Assembly: GCF_000378625.1 (NCBI RefSeq)
Contig: NZ_KB905160.1
Span: 347,519 to 411,518 of the forward strand
Direction of reading: 5' to 3'
From: Colwellia piezophila ATCC BAA-637
GTDB lineage: Bacteria > Pseudomonadota > Gammaproteobacteria > Enterobacterales > Alteromonadaceae
DNA: 64,000 nt
Below the pieces are notes generated by a model that saw only the letters and a program-made list of their open reading frames with translations, was not told the DNA's origin and made no database searches. Positions 58,976 to 64,000 of the stretch are shown here, in pieces (the first letter of the stretch is position 1; each line of letters starts with the position of its first letter). Made by a program: the position numbers and the translations under genes.

Positions 58976-59422
58976 TTATTGTTCACCTTCCCAACTAAGA
59001 ATAATGAAGATTGAACTTGCGGTGTCATATAAATTATGAAGACTTGCAATAAAAACAGCAATGAGAGTGGATTCTAGAATCAACTTAGCAAAAAAATATG
59101 ATTCAACTATCTGCTTGCTATCTAACAAAACTAATGCGATCAATGCAATAATAATAAATGAAAGTTGTTCAATTATAGATAATTTTAATTGGGACAGTGT
59201 GGACTGAAAATCACCACCATGTTGTTTCAAAATATCATGCAACTTTGTCATTAGAATACTACCTGTTGTCGTATTAATAGCTAAAAGTGCGATTAATAGT
59301 GATATTAGGTTTTCATCAAGAAAATTGATCAAATAATTTGAATCTATGGATGAACATAAATATCTAACCAGACCACCAAGTAATATGAAAAGCGAACTGG
59401 TTTTTAGATATTCTAAAATCAT
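58976..59422 (-). CDS. Unknown four-helix membrane protein of the tRNA insertion
   Basis: A 148-residue protein with four predicted membrane segments: TSSLFILLGGLVRYLC, LISLLIALLAINTTTGS, LSFIIIALIALVLL and LESTLIAVFIASLHNL. A short polar loop (LHDILKQHGGDFQSTLSQLK) lies between helices 2 and 3. There is no signal peptide or known catalytic motif. Its ATG overlaps the stop of the upstream gene as ATGA, so the two are translationally coupled. A small membrane protein made with a soluble sensor-sized partner is the usual layout of membrane-acting defence effectors, but that role is inferred only from organisation. I do not recognise the family. Confidence 0.75.
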   Translation of the reverse strand: MILEYLKTSSLFILLGGLVRYLCSSIDSNYLINFLDENLISLLIALLAINTTTGSILMTKLHDILKQHGGDFQSTLSQLKLSIIEQLSFIIIALIALVLLDSKQIVESYFFAKLILESTLIAVFIASLHNLYDTASSIFIILSWEGEQ

Positions 59423-60273
59423 AATTTTAAAAACCCCATTAACGTTTCTAAAGATTCTATATTTAAATTTTCGACAATTAGCTCGTCTAATTCAATTGTT
59501 CTGTTTGTCTTTTGCGTATGAACTGAACGTTTCAAGCCATTAACTTTAAATATTATATCCCCCCCACCTTCAGAAGCATATTCAACTAAACCATCAATAA
59601 CTTCATTGTTATCTATTATTTCTAAAGCCGCATCATCAGCAGAATTAAATTCTAAGCATGTTTTATGTGAGTTGGTATCAATATTGATCTGCTTTAAATC
59701 AACTTTTAAGCACTTAGAAATATTTGCCATATTTGGTGATATGAGTTCAAATCTAACAGAAGTTATTTTACCTCGATTGGTGTGAACAATATTCCAAAAC
59801 TCTTCTTTGTCAAAAAGCACTTCAACTTGCATTGTTAACTGCATATTGTTTAGGTGAGCCTTCAAGCTATCACTTATAATATTTACAACAACACTTGTTG
59901 AAGAGAATGCTTTTGAATTTTTCGATATAGCGATATATTGGTTGTCAGGTCTATTGTTGATAATTACTGTAATATGAGGCCAATTATTTATACGCTCTTT
60001 ATCAAAGTTCTCGTTTTCTATTTCTACTGATTTTTGTACACCGAGCTTAAATACGAACCAGTCTCCCTTATTTAACACCACCATTTGGTGCAAAATATTA
60101 GAACCATTTTTTAAATCTGGTAAGTTTGACAGGATTTCATGAAATAAATTGTTTTTTTGTTCTTTTAATTGCTCAGTATTTAGTATTTTTCTATATAAAT
60201 CTGGCTGAACTTCTTGAGTCACAGGAAGTAATTGATATCTATACAAGTCAAAAGTGACATTTTTATACTTCAT
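59419..60273 (-). CDS. Unknown 284-residue protein of the tRNA insertion
   Basis: A soluble protein with AAGGA before its ATG. The N-terminal part begins MKYKNVTFDLYRYQLLPVTQ and continues with a helical stretch (LKEQKNNLFHEILSNLPDL). The middle is strand-rich (GDWFVFKLGVQKSVEIENE, WPHITVIINNRPDNQYIAIS), the C-terminal half has FELISPNMANISKCLKVDL and a late GGGDIIFKVNGLKRSVHT, and it ends with a Leu-rich helix. No nuclease, ATPase or protease motif is visible. It is first in a two-gene unit with the membrane protein. It looks like a phage-defence or satellite cargo protein of unknown type; this is inference. Confidence 0.75.
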   Translation of the reverse strand: MKYKNVTFDLYRYQLLPVTQEVQPDLYRKILNTEQLKEQKNNLFHEILSNLPDLKNGSNILHQMVVLNKGDWFVFKLGVQKSVEIENENFDKERINNWPHITVIINNRPDNQYIAISKNSKAFSSTSVVVNIISDSLKAHLNNMQLTMQVEVLFDKEEFWNIVHTNRGKITSVRFELISPNMANISKCLKVDLKQINIDTNSHKTCLEFNSADDAALEIIDNNEVIDGLVEYASEGGGDIIFKVNGLKRSVHTQKTNRTIELDELIVENLNIESLETLMGFLKL

Positions 60274-60756
60274 TTTAATCCTTTAAGCTTATCTGTGGTT
60301 ATAGTGGTGTGTTTAAACAAACCACTATATCTGAATCTTACTTTCCATTGCTGATATTAATATTTACCATACAAAGCACCTACTTACCATAGGTAACGCT
60401 CTATAATATATGATAAAACTTACATGATAATACGTGTAAAACCTTAGCGAAATAGTCACCTATTAGTTAGGCCTTATCAAAAGCTTTAATGTTAGCTATT
60501 TTTTAAGTTAGTACACAATATGTTGTTGGCAATGCTATTTTTGAAAATTAACCGTAAAGGGTATATGAATTAATCATATCAATGAGCTAACTTAATTTAA
60601 TATTTTGATTTATAGGGGGGATTTTTGGGTCAATATAAATACGTATCCAATTGATATTAAAAGTATTTAAATGTACTTAAATGTTGGTTTGATACGACGT
60701 GCGCGCCTACGTATGTTGTTGTTTTTAAAGGGTTTAAGGTGTTTAGGTACACTGTA
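60274..60756. other. A+T-rich gap at the right end of the insertion
   Basis: No gene or RNA is recognised in these 483 bases. They hold the upstream region of the two-gene unit, a T-rich tract, and near the right end the GCGCGCCTA repeat (60701-60709) followed by AAGGTGTTTAGGTACACTGTA up to the tRNA loop. A recombinase binding region is possible. Confidence 0.4.
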
Positions 60757-60809
60757 TTGAGGGGCTGGTGACTTAGGTCGTGGGGGTTCAAGTCCCCCCA
60801 TCCGCACCA
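60757..60809 (+). pseudogene. 3' half of the split tRNA-Leu(GAG)
   Basis: It starts with the anticodon loop TTGAGGG, then GCTGG (3' anticodon stem), the variable arm, T arm GGGGG-TTCAAGT-CCCCC, and CATCCGC-A-CCA. Joined to 58561-58592 it makes an 85-nt class II tRNA with 7-bp acceptor and 5-bp anticodon stems fully paired. Its terminator remains downstream at 60838. Confidence 0.85.
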
Positions 60810-60837
60810 CTAGATTATACAAAGAAGTCCAATAAAG

Positions 60838-60877
60838 ACCGGTTAGCCCTTTAAGAATAATGGCTCCCGGTTTTTTT
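60838..60877 (+). terminator. Terminator following the tRNA-Leu 3' half
   Basis: ACCGG-TTA-GCC pairs with GGC-TC-CCGGT, followed by seven T. It is probably the original terminator of the tRNA-Leu gene before it was split. Confidence 0.75.
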
Positions 60878-61026
60878 ATGTCCAGAATACTCCAACTGAA
60901 TCCATCTAAATCCACGTTTTTATGTAACACCCAATGTAACATCACGCTTAGGTTAAACTAGACGGTGTTACATAAATAATGTAACTTAATGATATTCATA
61001 GTGAATACTAAAACTACTGGTGTTAC

Positions 61027-61296
61027 ATGGCTAAAATTACCAAACCACTGACAAATACTGAAGTCAAACAGGCTAAAGCAAGGGATAAGGAATATAACCT
61101 ATCTGATGGTGACGGCTTACAGCTACGGGTTAAACCTAGTGGTTCAAAACTTTGGCTTTTTAACTATCAACGACCTATCAACAAAAAAAAAGCTAATCTC
61201 AGTTTAGGCAAGTACCCAGCTTTATCCTTAGCCGATGCTAGAAAGTTACGTGAACAGGCCCGCTCATTGTTGGCCAATGATATTAGTATCATCTAA
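61027..61296 (+). pseudogene. Tyrosine integrase remnant, DUF4102 N-terminal domain
   Basis: An 89-residue fragment with the arm-binding domain typical of island integrases: KPLTNTEVKQAKARDKEYNLSDGDGLQLRVKPSGSKLW and LSLGKYPALSLADARKLREQARSLL. The catalytic C-terminal domain is missing; the frame stops after LLANDISII. In the next frame a short reading frame ends DFEDVLIGKPRHFDLL at 61360, which may be the tail of a fused or inserted gene. The position, 217 bases after a tRNA 3' end and reading away from it, is where such integrases normally sit. Confidence 0.85.
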
Positions 61297-61433
61297 GGAG
61301 AAAGTAGTAGATTTTGAAGATGTGCTTATTGGTAAACCACGTCATTTTGATCTGCTTTAATGGCATTGGACATTTGAATTCTCAGGAGTTAACTTGTCAA
61401 CAGTATAAATCAACAACAAAGTAAGATTTAAAA

Positions 61434-62435
61434 ATGTCTGAATCACATATCGCTCAAGTTGGGTTTTTAATGCCTGTAATATCTGATTTGATGGGGTCAG
61501 GAGTAAATGTTGAACGTCTGTTAATAACATCTGGCTTAGATAGGTTTAAGTTAAATGATCCTAACCTCTATGTCCCTGTTGAGTTTATGTACAAGTTCTT
61601 TGATCAAGTCCACCGTCAACAGGGTATTGATGAATTGGCAGTGCAATTTTCAGAAAGTATTGAATTAGCTACCTTATCGCAATGGGGAGAATTAATTGCT
61701 CTTGCACCTGATCTTTTATCTGCTTTTCAATTTGGCGTTAAAAATAATGGTGTACTTTTAAGTAACCAGCAATTGGATTTAGAAATTAATGGAGCCATTA
61801 CAACCTTCCGACAACGTTTTACTGATAGCTCAAGCTTTGGTAGAAATCAAACTGAGTACCTTGCTTTTTCATTGTTGATAAGAAGTGTCCAGTTAGCTAC
61901 AGGGGGTAATTGGGCTCCATTAGAGATACATTTTCAAAGCAGTACTATGCCTAATATAGAGTCGTTATTTCCTTCGGGCTGGAATGCAAAAATTTTCTTA
62001 GGACAACCCGCAACGGCAATAAAATTCCCAACGTCTTTGCTGACAAAGCCGATGTCAGGAGCGGGCCTATCTTCTCATCTGTCAAATAATTTCCCCGGAA
62101 CAGGATCGTTGTCATCGAGAATTGAGAGATTGTTAGATTCAAAACATGATTATTTACATATGAATGCTGGCTTGATCACGGACATGACAAGTTTATCCAC
62201 ACGCACTTTACAGCGAAACCTAGCAGAAGAGGGTGAATCCATGTCGAGTATTATCGATAATTGGCGTTTTAAAAAGTCTTTGGAGATGTTAGTAATACCA
62301 AATATTTATATAAAAGAAATTAGTGAATTCCTAGGTTACAACGATGTTTCAAATTTTAATCGTGCTTTTCGTCGTTGGACTAACACTACACCTTGTGACT
62401 ATCGCGAAGGCTTATCGAAAGTTACAAGTATTTAA
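61434..62435 (+). CDS. AraC family transcriptional regulator
   Basis: A 333-residue regulator with an N-terminal ligand-binding domain of the OruR/ArgR-like type (residues about 20-200) and a C-terminal AraC HTH pair (DMTSLSTRTLQRNLAEEGESMSSIIDNWRFKKSLEML, then EISEFLGYNDVSNFNRAFRRWTNTTPCDYR). No target can be assigned and no operon partner is obvious, since the next gene is a small unknown protein. It lies in the accessory region behind the integrase remnant. Confidence 0.88.
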   Translation: MSESHIAQVGFLMPVISDLMGSGVNVERLLITSGLDRFKLNDPNLYVPVEFMYKFFDQVHRQQGIDELAVQFSESIELATLSQWGELIALAPDLLSAFQFGVKNNGVLLSNQQLDLEINGAITTFRQRFTDSSSFGRNQTEYLAFSLLIRSVQLATGGNWAPLEIHFQSSTMPNIESLFPSGWNAKIFLGQPATAIKFPTSLLTKPMSGAGLSSHLSNNFPGTGSLSSRIERLLDSKHDYLHMNAGLITDMTSLSTRTLQRNLAEEGESMSSIIDNWRFKKSLEMLVIPNIYIKEISEFLGYNDVSNFNRAFRRWTNTTPCDYREGLSKVTSI

Positions 62436-62561
62436 GTTAACCAGATATAACCAGATGGCGCAAAATGACCATTTCTTTTCAAGTTATCTAACACTATCAT
62501 CACTAACTTGCGTGACTATTTCGCTCCACACCTTTCAATAGACTTAAAAACAAAGGAATGT

Positions 62562-62963
62562 ATGATGCTTCATCGTTTAAGTTTTGCTGTAATTAATTCT
62601 CTTTCCAAGGATATGTTGGAATTAATAATTGATAAAAACATCTTGGTTAGCATTGAAATGGTGGAAGAATTTGATGACTATATCGAACAAAACTTTCAGC
62701 ATAGTATTGGTATATTAATTAATAAAATTAATGACTATAAATACAGCTTTGAAGCTAAGTTGGTGCTTGGCTCCTCACCACTAATTCAAGCTGTAGCTAT
62801 TTTAAATCACTACACAGCGGGAGCGTCTGATACGAAAAATATTGAACAATTACGAGAGTTAGACAAGCTTAATATGAAAATATTTTCGGGTTTAGAATTT
62901 GATCGCGCTCAAGCCATTGACTGGCTTACTACAGAGTTAAGTGTGACTACGCAAAATGTTTAA
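62562..62963 (+). CDS. Small protein of unknown function, possibly SpoIIAA/STAS-like
   Basis: A 133-residue protein starting MMLHRLSFAVINSLS, with AAAGGA five bases before the ATG. Upstream in-frame starts have no ribosome-binding site. Alternating strands and helices (NILVSIEMVEEFDDYIEQNF, SIGILINKINDYKYSFEAKL, LKIFSG-like LNMKIFSGLEFDRAQAIDWL) suggest an STAS/SpoIIAA-like fold, in which the late RAQAIDWL helix is common. No catalytic site is visible. It lies between the AraC gene and the broken response regulator. Confidence 0.55.
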   Translation: MMLHRLSFAVINSLSKDMLELIIDKNILVSIEMVEEFDDYIEQNFQHSIGILINKINDYKYSFEAKLVLGSSPLIQAVAILNHYTAGASDTKNIEQLRELDKLNMKIFSGLEFDRAQAIDWLTTELSVTTQNV

Positions 62964-63167
62964 AGTTACCCTTTAAGGCTCACTTTCACCACAAAACAGA
63001 CTAAATTTATTTGCTTAAATCATTCAAACAAATCTAATTTATGATACAGCGGTAATACCTTTTCATTTCATATACTAGATTGGCAGAAGATGAAGATCTT
63101 TATATTTTTTAATATAGATATCTTAGTTCACATTACATTTATCGAAAATAACAAAGGACTAAGTATC

Positions 63168-63530
63168 ATGGGTAAACGGATTCTAGTGGTCGACGATTCT
63201 AGAGCAATGCGCTAAATACTAACGGTCAATTTAGAGTCCTTTGGATACAATGTTGTAGAAGCTGAAGATGGCTTAGATGGGCTATCTAAAGCAAGAATTA
63301 ATAAATTTGACTTAATTATTACTGATATAAACATGCCAAACATGAATGGCTATGAACTGATTAAATGTCTTAGAGTTGAAAAAAAACATCAATATATTCC
63401 AATATTAGCCACCTCAATAGAGAGTTGCGCTACAGCGAAGAAGCAAGGGAAAGAAGCAGGAGTAACAGGTTGGATAGTTAAGCCTTTTGATCCTGCCAAG
63501 CTTGAAGTCACGGTAAAAAGAGTGCTTTAA
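63168..63530 (+). pseudogene. CheY-like response regulator with an in-frame stop at codon 16
   Basis: The frame begins MGKRILVVDDSRAMR with AAAGGA ahead of the ATG, then meets TAA at 63213-63215, and continues without frameshift as ILTVNLESFGYNVVEAEDG, DLIITDINMPNMNGYEL (phospho-acceptor Asp), LATSIES and WIVKPFDPAKLEVTVKRVL. All receiver-domain motifs, including the conserved Lys, are intact. CheY relatives usually have Gln (CAA) after MR, so the stop looks like a single C-to-T change. It is a recent pseudogene unless the stop is suppressed or is a sequencing error. Confidence 0.85.
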
Positions 63531-63616
63531 CCTAAGCTGGTTTTTTATTTGCATAATTTCTATTACTAAACATCACTTATAGAATAGCAGTCACTTAATA
63601 ATTATTAGGAAAGTAG

Positions 63617-64000
63617 ATGAAATTTACACACTGGGTACGAAATTTGGTTTTAGTGCTAATGACGGCAACGTTAATGGCTTGTGGTGGAGGTGGAGACACC
63701 GAAACGGAAAAGCCAGCCCCAGAACAACCCCCAATTGAAACTCCGATAGACAACTCAAAAAAATATTCATTGGCAATGAGTTACCAAATTTTAGAGTCTG
63801 TTGCTGGCTGCCTTAATGGCGGTATTGAAATAAAAACAGGAATAGATGAAAACGGTAATGGCTCTTTAGATACCTCAGAAGTAGACAATACAGACATTGT
63901 TTGTCATGGTACAAATGGCTCAGATGGTAGCGATGGCTCAAATGGCACAGATGGTAGCGATGGCTCAAATGGCACAGATGGTAGCGATGGCTCAAATGGC
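63617..64000 (+). CDS. Lipoprotein with collagen-like Gly-X-Y repeats (runs off window)
   Basis: The first 128 codons of a larger gene. A lipoprotein signal peptide (VLVLMTATLMAC, Cys about residue 22) is followed by GGGGDTETE and a Pro-rich linker. A small Cys-containing domain comes next (CLNGGIEIKTGIDENGNGSLD and a closing VCHG), matching the DUF7151 pattern. From residue about 100 the sequence is GSDGSDGSNGTDGSDGSNG with Gly at every third position. AGGAAAGTAG precedes the ATG. It is probably a surface-exposed lipoprotein; the rest lies outside the window. Confidence 0.8.
   Translation, partial: MKFTHWVRNLVLVLMTATLMACGGGGDTETEKPAPEQPPIETPIDNSKKYSLAMSYQILESVAGCLNGGIEIKTGIDENGNGSLDTSEVDNTDIVCHGTNGSDGSDGSNGTDGSDGSNGTDGSDGSNG
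63917..64000 (+). repeat. 27-bp coding tandem repeat
   Basis: Three near-identical 27-base units (GGC(A/T)CAGATGGTAGCGATG plus GCTCAAAT) start at 63917, 63944 and 63971 and continue to the window edge. They encode Gly-Thr-Asp-Gly-Ser-Asp-Gly-Ser-Asn. Such exact repeats tend to vary in number by slippage. Confidence 0.9.

Larger units (their letters stand above)
58600..60756. mobile_element. 2.15-kb insertion splitting tRNA-Leu at the anticodon loop
   Basis: This DNA separates two perfectly complementary halves of one tRNA-Leu, with the 7-base anticodon loop TTGAGGG present at both junctions, as expected for site-specific integration by a tyrosine recombinase. It contains a complete tRNA-Leu(GAG) with a possible promoter near its left end, then two minus-strand genes overlapping by ATGA. 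A short direct repeat GCGCGCCTA lies near each end (58604 and 60701). It encodes no recombinase, so it is either a non-autonomous element mobilised in trans or a decayed one. The gene portion looks clearly richer in A+T than the core genes. Confidence 0.65.

Noticed and set aside
60667..60945. Minus-strand ORF of 92 codons
   Set aside because: It runs antisense through the tRNA-Leu 3' half and its terminator, and has no family resemblance, so it is spurious.
63813..63995. Minus-strand His/Tyr-rich repetitive ORF
   Set aside because: It is the antisense reading of the collagen-like repeats of the lipoprotein gene.

Overview
This window looks like the chromosome of an A+T-rich marine gammaproteobacterium of the Alteromonadales, most likely Colwellia or a close relative. 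That placement is an inference from gene order and protein similarity recalled from memory. Supporting points are the trpE/trpL-rnm-yciO-rluB order, nhaD beside fadR, rnt beside motY (a sodium-driven flagellar motor protein), cysZ/zipA/ligA, carAB-greA, yhbY/rlmE-ftsH-folP-glmM-tpiA-secG-tRNA-Leu, and three sodium-coupled transporters. About 58 kb is ordinary core genome. The last 5.5 kb is accessory DNA at a tRNA-Leu locus.

Layout. 1-2.5 kb: the start of trpE with its leader and attenuator on the minus strand, diverging from rnm and yciO. 2.5-7.7 kb: rluB, rnd, ycgL, a lytic transglycosylase, ycgN and an EamA transporter. 7.9-16 kb: dsbB, nhaD, fadR and the yeaG-yeaH-spoVR operon. 16-20 kb: hppD, carbonic anhydrase, ppiC, a DUF2897 protein and a PilZ-like protein. 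20-24 kb: lolCDE, with a small repeat element inserted between lolC and lolD. 24.7-28.6 kb: an oxidative-stress and iron-sulfur group (sodB, grxD, peroxiredoxin), then rnt and motY. 28.8-41 kb: an M1 peptidase, a lipoprotein, cysZ, zipA, ligA, an NhaC-type antiporter, an EAL-HDOD protein and putP. 41.5-50.6 kb: fklB, a hypothetical gene, dapB, carAB, greA and an SPFH gene with a ribbon-helix-helix gene. 50.8-58.5 kb: yhbY, rlmE, ftsH, folP, glmM, tpiA and secG.

Intergenic space is colonised by at least three families of short non-coding inverted-repeat elements resembling MITEs. Their end sequences are ATACCA, TATACCC and TAACCTGA. Several begin exactly at a stop codon. Two unrelated elements carry the same array of about 34-bp units whose hairpin arms differ between units yet stay self-complementary.

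The most striking region is 58.56-60.81 kb. A tRNA-Leu(GAG) gene is cut exactly at its anticodon loop, with the 7-base loop TTGAGGG present at both junctions. The two halves are separated by about 2.15 kb. That insert brings a complete second tRNA-Leu(GAG) with a candidate promoter, plus an A+T-rich two-gene cassette of a soluble unknown protein and a four-helix membrane protein overlapping by ATGA. A truncated tyrosine integrase follows the orphaned 3' half, so the site has probably been used twice. This has the look of a small element that breaks its host tRNA, pays for it with a replacement copy, and carries an unidentified cargo. Beyond it lie an AraC regulator, a small unknown protein, a CheY-like gene with one nonsense codon, and the start of a lipoprotein with collagen-like repeats.
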